Positions 46,390 through 57,687 of a stretch of DNA of 64,000 nucleotides are shown one piece after another. This DNA is from Plazaster borealis (taxonomy: Eukaryota > Echinodermata > Asteroidea > Forcipulatida > Labidiasteridae). The translations under genes and the position numbers were made by a program. The DNA lies in contig CM037463.1 in assembly GCA_021014325.1 (NCBI GenBank), forward strand, positions 20,344,026-20,408,025. Direction: 5' to 3'. Numbering within the stretch: the stretch's first letter is position 1; each line of letters starts with the position of its first letter. Below the pieces are notes generated by a model that saw only the letters and a program-made list of their open reading frames with translations, had not been told where the DNA came from and searched no databases.

Positions 46390-46870
46390 CAAGTAAAATA
46401 AATACTTAAAAACACTTTTGAACTTACTTAACCAATAAAATTTTTTTTTTTATTTTTTTTATTTACCTATTTATAGGCACAGAAACGTATGTGTCCGGTA
46501 GCCCGACCGCATTTCTTTTTCTTACCTTGTAATTCCGTGTTACTAGTGTGCTCAAAAAAAAGAAAAAAAAGAAAGCGTGGCGGTGCGCCACGTCTTTTCT
46601 ATAGGTTGGAGAACACTGGGTCATACTTTGGTAATTACCCTGAAAAAAATGTGTGTAATTTATCTGAACGCCTCCTTGTAATGTTATATGATGGTAATGG
46701 TAAGCATTCTGCGAAATTATTTTGTCTGAAATCCCCCTCGGTTGAAAATTTGAATCTTCGAAATTCACCTCAAGACGAGTTTTGGAGATTCAAATTACCT
46801 TGGTGTCTGTTTGTGAATGCTGGGGCCAAAGACGGGGTTGGTACATGTACCTGTTGTCACTTCGCTAAAC
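46154..46870 (+). mobile_element. Family I element split by a hAT-like element
   Basis: ttaaaggtagggtca at the left; the sequence resumes at 46619 with ggtcatactttggtaatt and runs to gttgtcacttcgc near 46866. Confidence 0.75.
46169..46618. mobile_element. hAT-like element with 5-bp target duplication
   Basis: Ends cagtgttctccaac and gttggagaacactg, flanked by GGTCA at 46164-46168 and 46619-46623. Inside is a run of more than 30 T (46351-46385) and no transposase. Confidence 0.85.
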
Positions 46871-47402
46871 ATACTCCTGGGTGGAGAGAAGCAATTATGA
46901 TAAAAAGGGCTCCAATTTTTGGGGAAAACTTTTACTGGACCAGAAAATTTGTTTTAGACCTGAATCAAAATGCGGAGAATGTTTTTTGTCTACACAGTGT
47001 CACAATTACACAGTTTTTATTTGAACAAGCACTAAGAGAAGATTTATCTCATTTATTTGTCTTATGGGTAAAACTTTCATACTCAACATGTAGAATTGAA
47101 AAATATTTATCAGACTCAAAGTCCACATTGAACATAATGCTTTAAATGAAAGATGAGGTACATGTAAGGTATTATTATTTAAAAACATAAGACTGCTGGA
47201 CTTGTCTGGTCGTAAGTTTACTGGCCCGACGCTAAAAACACTGGCCTCGGGCCTGCAGCCCAGGGTTAATTTCGAGCCCTGATAAAGTGCCTTTCTCAAG
47301 GGTACAAGTGTTGCAACTGACCAGGCCAAGATTCAAACCCACATGTTCAGAACTTTCACAGCTCGAGATCACCGCCCGAGACGCCTTGGCCACGACACCC
47401 CT
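46871..47402 (-). mobile_element. tRNA-derived SINE split by a family H element
   Basis: The left piece ctgggtggagagaagcaatt and the right piece agtgcctttctcaaggg are contiguous in the SINE at 54071-54429. The minus strand has tgtcgtggccaaggcg (A-box region) and a B-box-like gggtttgaatctt. Confidence 0.75.
46905..47281 (+). mobile_element. Family H element nested in a SINE
   Basis: Begins aagggctccaatttttgg and ends aatttcgagccctg, flanked by ATAAA at 46900-46904 and 47282-47286. Confidence 0.85.
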
Positions 47403-47649
47403 CCCCCTTCATACATGTAGATTGTAGGGGTCCCCTTTAATAAGGGCAAACTGACTTGCCCATACAAGAAGGAAGTACCAAGCTTGTAATGTGTGTAGCA
47501 AAACATCTAGACTCCTTCCTCTATGATGTACATGTACAGTACACAGTACATGATGTACATGTAAAGTTTTTCTCTAAAATATTGGCACCTGCTTGCACTA
47601 TGAAATGATGTACATGTACTTTTACGCAGGCCTAGGGTTACATGGGTAC

Positions 47650-47847
47650 CAAAGCTGTGTATTAGGAGAGTTGTGACATAGAGGGACCAGTTTCTTTGGT
47701 CACGTGGTTGCTATGCCATTTTCGGTCCAAATGCAGCACAAACCAATGGGCAGACTAGTCTGGCAACCTATGTTCGCCCATGCGTTTTTTGGACACAAAA
47801 TGGCTTATAATCGCAAGTTGTCGCAACTCTGGCAATGTACGGCTCTG
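47650..47847. mobile_element. Family J hAT-type element with perfect 8-bp target duplication
   Basis: 198 bp with ends caaagctgtgtatt and atgtacggctctg, flanked by ATGGGTAC at 47642-47649 and 47848-47855. Inner landmark: gggcagactagtctggca. Confidence 0.93.
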
Positions 47848-47884
47848 ATGGGTACTCGTAGGCCTCTATTGCCCTGGTTATGGC

Positions 47885-48005
47885 CGTAAGCCCCGGTTCA
47901 TACTTAACGTGAAAGCAAAAGCGAAAAATCATGCGTTACAATTGGAAAACAATGCGTATCAATTGTTGCGTCACCAAAATTCGCTTTGCATTTTGCTTTC
48001 ATGTG
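47885..48005. mobile_element. Short inverted-repeat element
   Basis: agccccggttcatactta at the left, with gcaaaagcgaaaaatc pairing with attttgctttcatgtg-type sequence at the right. Confidence 0.45.
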
Positions 48006-48024
48006 AAGTACATATTTATGAAGC

Positions 48025-48148
48025 TCTAGTTCCCCTTTGAATATTTTCCATTAGACTTAAAAGATTTTCTAATGGAAGTGATCTTTGCATACATACAGTG
48101 TATGTAATGAAAATGGCCTTGCCCTCTCAAAGATGAAATTCCAGGCCT
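48025..48148 (-). mobile_element. Family BB element, truncated
   Basis: Keeps gaaaatggccttgccctctc and gaaattccaggcctg. The left terminal part is missing. Confidence 0.7.
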
Positions 48149-48219
48149 GTCAATATACAACATCCTTGTTCTCTGGTTATTTTGACATATTCACTGAAGA
48201 TGTGTGAGTGATAGAATCT

Positions 48220-48374
48220 CGGCCCATTTTCATGGAGCTGCTTAAGCAGACTAGTATATTTCTGCTAAGCAAACAAATATAAGCAGGAAACCAGTTTCGA
48301 ATGGTACATATTGACATGGTATTTTGGCTGGTAACCTTTTTCTTTAATTTAAGCAAGTTTATGAAATTGGGCCC
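48220..48374. mobile_element. Family D element
   Basis: cggcccattttcatggagc to tttatgaaattgggccc. Confidence 0.8.
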
Positions 48375-48391
48375 AGGTTGCCAGAACATCA

Positions 48392-48604
48392 GGGCCCAAT
48401 TTCACAGAGCTGCCTTTAAAGCACAACAAGTAACTATAAAAGCACAACAAAATTATGTTTACCAAAAATAAGGTTACCAGCTAAAGTACTATCACACAAT
48501 GTACAATCTGTGACTGGTGTCCTGCTAATTTTTGCTTAGCAGAAAAATTGTAAGTGTTTTTTTTTCCTTTCTTTCTGCTTAAGCAGCTCTATGAAATTGG
48601 GCCC
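48392..48604. mobile_element. Family D element
   Basis: gggcccaatttcacagagc to cagctctatgaaattgggcc, 18 bp after the previous copy. Confidence 0.85.
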
Positions 48605-49638
48605 TGGATGCATTCACTTGATGCTGACCCACAATCAGATTCCACACGCAAGAAATAAAAAAACCTCATTGTGGGTCTTGCTCATGATGGCATCCTCGTT
48701 CATATTAAATCATGGAGCAATAATCCACCAGCCATTACCTCAGCTGCTGTCGGTGCATGCCACAATAACCAATTACCCCTATCAATCCCAGGGTCCTGCT
48801 AAAACATGCACTCTTACTACATCCTAGAGATTGTTTGATGCGTTGAATAAGCTTCAGATACATATTAAATCTATCTATGTATCTATGCCTGTAGGAGTGG
48901 TATTATTATGATTATAAATAGTGCATCCAGAGCAGGGGATTGGTGGTACAATGTACACAGCCTAGTGTACGAGTAGCGCTCAAAACACGAAGAATACTGC
49001 GATTCAAAAGCTGTGAAATTTTCTTCAGTTGTGGTTGAATTGTGGAGGGAAATCGATGTCATGTGCGAGCTTTACAATATTTTGTGGGAATGCAACACGG
49101 TGGACTGAGAATCTTAAAATTGGTCTCTGAAGAAAATCTGCATTTTTTTGTTCAACATCGAATACCTCTTCATCCATTACTGTATACATTTATGTTCATA
49201 CACACTACCACAGTTGTACATAGTAACACCAAACAATGGATGCATTGTTGGTGGCACACATACACGTACTACATACATTATGCAGTATGCATGTACTACA
49301 TGTGTAAACCCATTCTACCTCCATGGTAAACCTTAGTACACATGTATTCCATGCATATGGATGTCCTGCAGTTATGCACAAACTTGTCCCAACATGTTGA
49401 TCTCAATACACTGTCTGTAGTATACAGCTACAGAACCGTACACTGCCATTCTTCAGCTCACCTTGGCCCATTTTTGAGCAAGTTCAGCTCTCAGCTTTAT
49501 CATAAATTCTACACATTACGTATCAATTTTCTTATTTTATGATTACATGTGTACGTACACCCCAAGACATGCCTACACGTATGAAGCATGTACAGGTTGT
49601 AGGCCTACATGTACATGCCTACAAAGCATGTATGCATG
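48605..49638. other. Non-coding, nothing recognised
   Basis: Rich in tacatgta-like words and simple sequence. No exon signal. Confidence 0.35.
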
Positions 49639-50058
49639 GATACATTATACCTGGAATCAAACAGAGGTCACAACACAGAGGCCATGACCTCTGTTGCCCT
49701 GGTCTTGGCCTTGGTCAATATGGATACATCATACCTGGAATTAAACGGAGGTCACAGCACAGAGGCCATGACCTCTGTTGCCCTGGTCTTGGCCTTGGTC
49801 AATATGGATACATCATACCTGGAATTAAACGGAGGTCACAGCACAGAGGCCATGACCTCTGTTGCCCTGGTCTTGGCCTTGGTCAATATGGATACATCAT
49901 ACCTGGAATTAAACGGAGGCCACTGCACACAGGCCATGTCCTCCGTTGCCCTGGTCTTGGCCTTGGTCAATATGGATACATCATACCTGGAATTAAACGG
50001 AGGCCACTGCACACAGGCCATGTCCTCCGTTGCCCCTGGTCTTTGCCTTGGTGCCCAG
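49639..50058 (+). repeat. 84-bp minisatellite, five copies
   Basis: Units start at 49639, 49723, 49807, 49891 and 49975 with gatacatcatacctggaatt and end ccttggtcaatatg. Copies 2 and 3 are nearly identical, and copies 4 and 5 share their own variants. Because 84 is divisible by three, the array creates long chance open frames in several frames. Confidence 0.95.
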
Positions 50059-50167
50059 CTTCAGAAGTTTCCAAATAGACTTTAAGATTTTCCCAATGAT
50101 TGGAAGTGCCCTTTGCAAAATGAAAACTGCCTTGCCCTCTCAAATCAAATATGAAATTTCACGCCTG
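49646..50167 (-). mobile_element. Family BB element enlarged by internal tandem amplification
   Basis: The last unit runs on into the rest of a BB element (ggaagtgccctttgcaaaat, gccttgccctctcaa, cgcctg). GATACAT flanks the whole at 49639-49645 and 50168-50174, as the remnant target duplication. Confidence 0.8.
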
Positions 50168-50274
50168 GATACATTGTGCACTTACTAAGTGTATGTAAAA
50201 ATGTAAACTAGATAATTTGAACGCGATCATTTGATCAATGTCTGACAGTGACTTGCCGGGTGATCAGGCCTCGA

Positions 50275-50706
50275 CTTTTACACTGGACCACAGGCCCGAG
50301 GCCAGTATTTTTGGTGTCGGGCCAGTAAACGTTTGACCGGACAAGTCCGGTGGTCTTGTGTTTTTTAATTAGAATATTAATGAAGAATAACAGTATTACC
50401 CCATGTCTAACAAATAATTTTCAAATGATGACTTTGAGTGAGTCTGATATTGTTAAAATACATTTCAATTCTACTGAGTAATGACATAATGAAGTATACT
50501 AAATACCCATAAAGACAAATGAATTAAATCTTCTCAAAACATCTTAGCGCTTGTTCGAATAAAAACAGTATAACTTCAATGCATGTTAAACTGGGTCCAG
50601 GAAGTTTTTTTCTAATTTTGATTCCGGTCTTGTTGTAATAAGAACCCTGGTCCAGTAAACATTTTGATCCACAAGCCATGTGGTCTTGTGGATTATTCAA
50701 GCCCTG
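50275..50706 (-). mobile_element. Family H element
   Basis: Begins caggcctcgacttttacac and ends ttattcaagccctg. No target duplication visible. Confidence 0.75.
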
Positions 50707-50933
50707 TTAATGCTCAGTTTGAATTCCCTAGACTGAACATGCTGAATGTCATGTATACTACATGTACATAGTACACGGTTCAGGGCAAGCTTTTGCATAT
50801 TACGTGTATACATGTATGTACAATCATAGAGAAAGGACCAAATTTAGCAAGTAAGAAACCTCCATGGATTAGCAAAGGCTGGTAATCTGTGGGCCACACA
50901 TTTTTTTTGGAAATTGTGTGCATGGGTATTCGC

Positions 50934-51149
50934 CATATTTTTGACCGCGTGAGGGCGCATGTGGACCAATTTTTACGTGATGAAAAACAAGTAAACAAAC
51001 AGGTTTTTCAATTTATGTTGTTGTTATGTTTATGTATTTCGTCATTGATGCAAGAAAACTACATACGGGCAATTAAAATAAGATGGAACTGTAATTGTGA
51101 TGCAAGACATACCTGAAGAAAGCGCCCTCATGCAGTCAAAAATATGATC
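50934..51149. mobile_element. Inverted-repeat element
   Basis: catatttttgaccgcgtgag at the left pairs with ctcatgcagtcaaaaatatg at the right, with gggcgc/gcgccc adjoining. Confidence 0.65.
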
Positions 51150-51351
51150 AATTTCCAGTCCCTCATTCAAAAGCTTGCCCCTTACCATGTGACACATAAA
51201 GCAACACCGGATTTAGTCGGAGGATCATTCCAGTTGAGCATTCACTTGTGACTGAACAAGGCAATGTACCAGACATCATTCAGATCCCACAAGAGTGGCT
51301 CATCGTGCAATGATCGATCACAGCGTGTCATGAACATACATTGTAACTCTA

Positions 51352-51664
51352 AGGCAAAATAATTTTTAAAATCATCCCCACCCGCTTCCTTTTAAGAGTC
51401 CGTCTGCCATACATTTTTAATGATCCCTGACAAAAAATTGTTTTTATAAATAAATCAGATTTAAAATAAATAAGACTTAAGCACAACAAACAAAGCACAC
51501 CGAAAAAAAGCTGGCAACCATCTTGAAAAATAGCCCAGCCGGTTATCTCGAAAAATGTGTCGGGCGACCATTTTTTGAAGAAAAAAAACCCCAAACCCCT
51601 CCTCCTTCCTTTTTTCAAAAAGGCAGGACGCTAAACATGTTTTTGAATTTTTTGTTTGGCCTAA
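51352..51664. mobile_element. Family L element
   Basis: Shares cccgcttccttttaagagtc, aatgatccctgac and aaaaaggcaggacgctaaac with the copy at 7766. Confidence 0.75.
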
Positions 51665-52660
51665 TGTGGCTGAGACTTTAAGTAATGTGAGCTCATATAG
51701 ATACCTGTGTAATAAATGGTCTAGTAAAGTATACATCCGCATTTTACAATACAATGTCATGTCCATCCACCATTGGATTATTACACTACTCACTGGAACG
51801 TGTACACACTACTTACGTAGATTGATTGGGGGTTTGCACGTGAATGTCGGCCCCCCTGGGGATGAGGAAGATTCCCAGAGGTTAAGACCGTGGTGATGGT
51901 CAGTAATACAATAATACTTGCATGTGGGGTTTCTGGGTCAAATCTGCTGCCGCTGTGTTGAGGGGATGCAGGTGGTGCAGAGTGGTGAGATGTAATCAAT
52001 CAAAACTCATCATACCGGGTCCACTTGTTCTCGTTTTTAAATACCCTTTACGCTGATAAAAAATCATGATAGCAGGTACACATTTATTGTAATAGGTCCT
52101 CACCATGCTGTGGGCATTTTTGTTTGTCTTCATTGGGAAACGCTAAACGCTAAGCCGACATAGAAAAACAACAATTGTTGATCCTCCTAGCCCGACCCTA
52201 CGAAATCCCTCGACCCCTTTTTTTCTTCTTTGTAGCTAAACTGCCTAATCTTTATAAGGGTTAAACAGTTCCAAATCATTCTACCAATGTATAATTCATT
52301 TTCATTTCGTTTCATTAATGGTTTATTCTCCAATTGCCAAAGTGAAAGATTCAGAAGGACTGGGGCCAGTACATGTAGGCCCAAATAACAATTGCTTATC
52401 ACAGGGTCAGGCATTACAATCTGTAGTCCAAACAAGTTGGTGTGGAGTGAGGTAGGAGAAGAGGATATTTTTGAGGGTTTGGGCTGCCCAGTCTGTAAAG
52501 GGTTACAGTTCAAAATTGTTCTACATGTACACCATGTACAATCAATTTGCCAAAGTGAAGGATTGCCCAAATACAGGTAAAAATTGCTTACAAATCACAG
52601 GGTCTGGCGTTGCAATCTCAGTCCAAACGAATTGGTGTGGGTGACATAGGAAAAGAGGAT
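51665..52660. other. Non-coding; one family M fragment
   Basis: 52160-52225 (acaattgttgatcctcc, cctcgacccctttttt) resembles the left end of 59587. The rest is unassigned, with a weak internal duplication (caatttgccaaagtgaa, acagggtctggcgttgcaat versus 52330-52430). Confidence 0.35.
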
Positions 52661-52966
52661 CAGGGTTTTCCTCATGCACAAGCTAGCGTATTGGGCCGAT
52701 ACGCAAGAATTTTGTGCCGATACGCAAGAATTTCGGCCGATACGCTAAAAAAAATCAGCCGATATGCAAATATTTTTTACAAAAAACATAAAAAGAAAAC
52801 CATAAATAATGCTCCAAATTGCACAGTAGGGCTTTGAGAACCAAGGAAAACACCAAGTAGAAAATATTCCGAGGACCTTGTTTCAATTCAGCGCGCTTCG
52901 GCCAAACATCCCAAAATTTTGGCCAAGAATGCCCCACAGTTTTGAAAAAACCTGGGGAGAACCCTG
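52661..52966 (-). mobile_element. Family G element with cgatacgca repeats
   Basis: Begins cagggttttcctcatgcac and ends ctggggagaaccctg. Flanks aggat and tggat agree at four of five bases. It carries four spaced copies of gccgatacgcaagaattt-like sequence. Confidence 0.8.
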
Positions 52967-53328
52967 TGGATATTATAGGATTGAGGCCACGCGCTAGCAA
53001 AAATGCCCAGTGTAAGGAGTACATTATGTACATGTGCAGTAACACTACAGGGTCCAAAGGTAGAAACTACTTGTACATGTACACAGTAGCCTCCTGTTCA
53101 AATTACATTCTCATTGAGTGTTTGTTGTTTCCCGAGTAACTGATACAGCTTCAATCCTTTCAATCAAGTGCTTCAATACTGGATTATAGGTAAAATTAAT
53201 GCTCGGTTTGTATTCTTAAATCTAACTTGGTTATTATAAATTTACAGACCGATCAGTTTGTACATAACATGTACATGTATGTACAAGCCAGGGTTGGATC
53301 CACAAAGCACTGCATGTAAGATTCATCC

Positions 53329-53703
53329 TAAAGGGATTGTACACGTTTGGTAATTACTAAAAATATATATTAGCATAAAAACTGACTTGGTAGCGAGCAA
53401 CAGAGAGCTGTTGATAGTATAAAACATTGTGAGAAACGACTCCCTCTGAAGTAATGTAGTTTTTGAGAAAGAGGTAATTTCTCACTAAAATAATAAAAAC
53501 TTCTTGCAAGAAGTTTTTATTCCTATCTGAAAGCACACAAATTTGTACAACAAGGGTGTTTTTTCTTTCATCATTTTCTTGCAACTTCGATGACCAATTG
53601 AGCCCAAATTTTCGTAGGCTTGTTATTTTATGCATATGTTGGGATACACACATTGTGAGAAATCTGGTCTTTGACAATTACAAAACGTGTACGATGCCTT
53701 TAA
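53329..53703 (+). mobile_element. Family A element, copy 7
   Basis: Begins taaagggattgtacacg and ends gtgtacgatgcctttaa. It abuts a family C element and shares TTAA with it. Confidence 0.92.
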
Positions 53704-54000
53704 AGGCATTGTATACGTTTGGTAGTTGGAACCCACTGTTTGTTTCAATACATGTAGTTGTAAGGCTATATATACCATAAAAGTAAAACTAACCTGTGAA
53801 AATTTCATTTCAAAATGTGGAAGCGTTTTTTGAGACATTGCCGATAATCTGTCAGCGGTTGTGTCCACTCAGGAAGAATAAATGTAATCTGCAATTGGAA
53901 TACACAATCTGAGAAACGTTACTGCAGTAACGCTCCTCAGATTCAAATTATTTTTCCATAAACGCAGTACTTTGAAGTGAAAAGTTTCTCAATTATACCC
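53700..54000 (+). mobile_element. Family C element, right end truncated
   Basis: Begins ttaaaggcattgtatacg. The core palindrome cgttactgcagtaacg is at about 53918-53933. It stops at tttctcaattatacc, where the next element begins. Confidence 0.85.
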
Positions 54001-54741
54001 TTAAAGGCATCGTACACGTTTGGTAATTGGAGCCTACTGTTTGTTTAAAACCTACATAGTTGTAGATATAATAATGATCATAATAATAACAAGTTCTTAT
54101 AAAGCGCATTATACAATAAACGTCTCAATGCGCTTTACATTAGTGCCCTGGTCATTGGGCCAATAACATTCCTTTAACCTTTCTCAGCTCCCTGGGGAGT
54201 ATACAACCCTCGGCAACCGTGCCGCTCCGAAGGCTTTTTCAAACACAATATCAACCTCTACCCTCACAGGTACCCATTTATACCCCTGGGTGAAGAGAAG
54301 CAATTATAGTTAAGTGTCTTGCTCAAGAACACAAGTGCCATGACCGGGATTCGAACCCACAACCTGATGACTAACCACCAGAACTTGAATTCGATGCTCT
54401 TAACCGCTCGGCCACGACACCCTACAAATGATATATACACCATAAAACTAACCTGTGAACATTTCATTTCAAAAGGTGGTAGCGTTTTTGAAATATTGCT
54501 GAAAATCTGGAGGGGTTATGTCCACGCAGGAAGAATAATCTACAATTACATTACACAACTCAGATTCAAATTTTTGGGGATAGAAAGTGATATATTTTTC
54601 CATAACCGCAGTACATGTACTTCTAAGTGAAAAGTTTCTCAAAATGCATTATACTATCCAAAGCTGCTGTGCTTCTTACCAAGTAAGTTTTTAGTGCCAT
54701 TAATTTTCAGAGTCATTACCAAACGTGTACAGACCCTTTAA
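54001..54741 (+). mobile_element. Family C element split by a SINE
   Basis: Begins ttaaaggcatcgtacacg and ends gtgtacagaccctttaa. The SINE at 54071-54429 interrupts tagatatataccataaa. Confidence 0.9.
54071..54429 (-). mobile_element. SINE derived from tRNA-Leu(CAA)
   Basis: The minus strand has gtcgtggccgagcggttaag (A box), attcaagttctggtgg with anticodon CAA, and a perfect B box, gggttcgaatccc. The tail is gcgctttataagaacttg and a ttattatta end. GATATA lies at both borders (54065-54070 and 54430-54435). Confidence 0.85.
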
Positions 54742-54875
54742 AGATGAGTTGTCAATATCGCCATAGTGATTTCTTATTGTAGTGTGACATCACACCTTGA
54801 TTAGCAATTAAGAGCGATACACAGTTTACATGTAAGATCAATGTTAGCCCTTGGTGAAATCGGCAGGGAGCTTTC
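54742..54875. mobile_element. Family F fragment
   Basis: aaagatgagttgtcaatatc and gtgtgacatcacaccttg match 6690-6760. Confidence 0.5.
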
Positions 54876-55044
54876 AGACTGAGAACTTGGTAATTTAAGC
54901 TAGTGGGCCCTATTAGTACATACAATGAAACTCACATAATTGCTGTACCGGACAAACCACAACTCTGTAATCCAAATCCCAATTTATACTCACAAATGTA
55001 CATTGAATATTGATATGCAATACCACGACTTGCAATCAAAGTTG

Positions 55045-55305
55045 TATTAGTTAATGCATATATTCGGTTTGCGGTAACACCGTGTGTACATTATATCTAC
55101 TTTGCTGTGTAGATTTTTGTTCTTTGAGAACTTTTAAGAACTAAGTAGTCTCCCGAATCTCCCGAATTCCGAAATCTACTCCGCGGCAGTAGAATTAATA
55201 GCAGAGCAAGTTCTCAAAGAACAACAAATCTACACAGCAAAGTAGATACATGGTGTTTCTGCAATTGCAAACCGAATAAATTGATACCTCACCATGCATT
55301 GCTTC
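55045..55305. mobile_element. Family Q palindromic element
   Basis: tattcggtttgcggtaacac at the left pairs with gcaattgcaaaccgaata at the right, and gtagatttttgttctttgag pairs with ctcaaagaacaacaaatctac-type sequence. Confidence 0.8.
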
Positions 55306-55364
55306 AAAACCCACATTGTTGTTCTTATTTATGTACATACATTACATTTGTATACCAGTATACC

Positions 55365-55720
55365 ATGCATGATATTTTTCCTACTTTAAGTCTGTTTTTT
55401 TATTTGTTTGGCCATTTGAAAAATCTGAAAGATTTATGTTAATAAGCCCTGAAAAGTCTACTAGAGCCTACACCAGAGCTGTGTATTGAGAGAGTTGCGA
55501 CATGGAGGGACCAGCTTTCTCCGGTCACGTGGTTGCTGGACGCCATTTTGTTCCCAAATGCAGCACAACCCAATGGGCAGACTAGTCTGGCACCCTGTAT
55601 TCGCCAATGCATTTTTTGGAGACAAGATGGCTTCTAATCGCAAGTTGTCGCAACTCTCTCAATATACAGCTCTGGCCTACACCATGTGTACATGTACATG
55701 TAGGTCAGTAGGGTTTACCC
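55365..55720 (+). mobile_element. Family E repeat split by a family J element
   Basis: atgatatttttcctac, agccctgaaaagtctac, then gcctacaccatgtgtac after the J element. The continuation after 55715 does not follow the family. Confidence 0.65.
55474..55674. mobile_element. Family J hAT-type element with perfect 8-bp target duplication
   Basis: Ends cagagctgtgtattgag and tcaatatacagctctg, flanked by GCCTACAC at 55466-55473 and 55675-55682. Confidence 0.95.
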
Positions 55721-55729
55721 TTAACTTGT

Positions 55730-55922
55730 TGGTGAGTAGCCAACAGGACCAGATAGCTTGCTGTTCCACTACACCAGCTTTTTCACTAGTCACCTAGTCA
55801 ATATTTTAAATGAATTAATAAGGATGCTTTTCAACACTAAACTATCCAGCTGAGCCACTTAGTAGACCTCAGGTGTTTTAACTAGCATTTGGCCAGCGGA
55901 CCACTGTTAAGGGAGAACGCTG
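55730..55922 (+). mobile_element. Family T element
   Basis: agctttttcactagtcac, ggccagcggaccactgttaa and ggagaacgctg as at 3335. Confidence 0.6.
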
Positions 55923-56102
55923 GCTCGATAAAATGTTCCTACTTTTTTGCAAGGACCAAATATCATGTCTGGTAATGTATACAATACAAATAATGCACTT
56001 TATTCACTAAACATAATGTACAATACATGTACATGTACTTGTTTTAGTGTATGTACAAAGTAAGAGTTAGACATTCTTCTGCTATGTCGATTACAATATA
56101 CG

Positions 56103-56511
56103 TTTAAAGGTATTATACAGGATTGGCAGAGCTGACAAAATAGTCGCAGACAGGGTTGTTCATGTTTTGTGTGATCAACCATAATACACATGAAATAACA
56201 AACCTGTGAAAATTTGGGCTCAATCTGTTGTGTGAGTCAGAAGAAAAATAGTGAAAAACTATGCATACTTTTCAGTATTTAAAAGCATTTTCCTTAATTT
56301 TGGTTGTAACAACCAAAATCAGCTGATTGCGGTTTTTGTTAAGGTTTTCTTGAATATGACTTCATTTCAGAGGGAAGTATTTCACAGAAAAAAATGGTTC
56401 TACATGTACATGTACATGTAGTACATGTATGAACTTCATAATCAGTAAGCTTTCAGACTAAACAAATGATGATTTTTTTTTATCCTTACGAATTCTGTAT
56501 TACCTTTAACA
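56103..56511. mobile_element. Family Y element
   Basis: tttaaaggtattatacagg at the left and ctgtattacctttaac at the right. Shares tgtgaaaatttgggctcaat with family A. Followed by a short tandem duplication tttaacatggtgcagcca. Confidence 0.65.
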
Positions 56512-57430
56512 TGGTGCAGCCACTTTAACATGGTGCAGCCATGTTGTTTTTCTCCCATTCAATGCAATGTAAACCACACTGAGGCTTGACAGTTAAAATA
56601 GTCTGGTACCTTTCTGGTCTGATTTGAGTCGGTAATCATTACTTCTATTACTACGGGGAACATGACCAAAGTGACTGTAGTACGGTAAAGGTCGTAGACA
56701 ATGTACATACACCCTTAAGACACTAGACAGGCTTTCATAATGATGATGTAATTGGGATGTCCCATTGAGCTGGCAGGGGAGGGGGGAGGGGTGGCGACAT
56801 GATCGGAAACAAATCTTAGATGTTACTCCTTGGGATCTCCGATAAGTCTTTCACCGGAAAAACCATGTGTTAAAATTTAGGCCGTGCTCTTTCCTGCTTA
56901 CATTAACGCGGATCAAGATCTCTTTGTGATGATAACACCATGGAGGAAAGACACGTCTGACTGTCTCAGTACAGACCTGTGTCCTTAGAGTTGTACTGTA
57001 CGAGCTACTGTACATGTACATGTAGAGGAAGCGCTTGAGATGTCATGCACGTATCTCCGTTGACCCACCACGGGCATAAATCCCTAATTGGTCAATTGCA
57101 TACAAATGTCCACTTGGGAAAATGTTTGCTGTGTAAACTGAGGAGTGGCCAGTGTAATAGGATGGGTCAGCTGTCAGCATCAATTGGGCAAAAATGCTAC
57201 CTGATTTATATTGGCCGTTTCGCATGGTTTTTACACACTCTAGTTCTTATAACTCTGTGCCTGTGTTATGGTGCAGCCATCTTGTATCCTCTCATTTAAA
57301 CAGTGTTTACCGTACCAAGGCTGGGAGGTAATAATCAGGTCACTCTTTGTGTTACATGAGAACAGTCTCCATGATTGCATTTGCAATGACAAGGAACTTG
57401 ATGAAGAGAGTGACAAACACAATCAAGTTT
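56512..57430. other. Non-coding, nothing recognised
   Basis: No exon or repeat copy identified. Confidence 0.35.
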
Positions 57431-57579
57431 ATAAGGCCGTATCCGAATTTGCGGCTGTAGCTACGGCTGATACTGTTGCTAAGGGTGTTGCTAAGGATGT
57501 CCTATGCTTCAGCGCTTGATAAAGTTGCGATCCAGTTGTAGCCAAAGCCGTAGCCGCCAATTCGGACAATGGCTTAAGG
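57431..57579. mobile_element. Family U palindromic element
   Basis: ataaggccgtatccgaattt at the left and ccgccaattcggacaatggc at the right, with ggctgtagctacggct inside. Confidence 0.65.
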
Positions 57580-57687
57580 CTGTGTCTTTAGTTGCGGGTT
57601 CTGGCTGTGGCCAATGGCTACAAAGTCCTGGCTTCTACGTAACATTACCCATACATGTACAGTGTACATGTCATTCAGTGTTGCAGG

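Noticed and set aside
46489..47145. 218-codon open frame
   Set aside because: It runs across the joints of a hAT-like element, a family I element, a SINE piece and a family H element.
49539..50085. Open frames of 158 and 179 codons with repeated YGYIIPGIK units
   Set aside because: They are produced by the 84-bp minisatellite, whose unit length is a multiple of three; several frames on both strands are open at once.
57268..57519. 83-codon open frame
   Set aside because: Its second half is the family U palindromic repeat with alternating gctgtagctacgg sequence.
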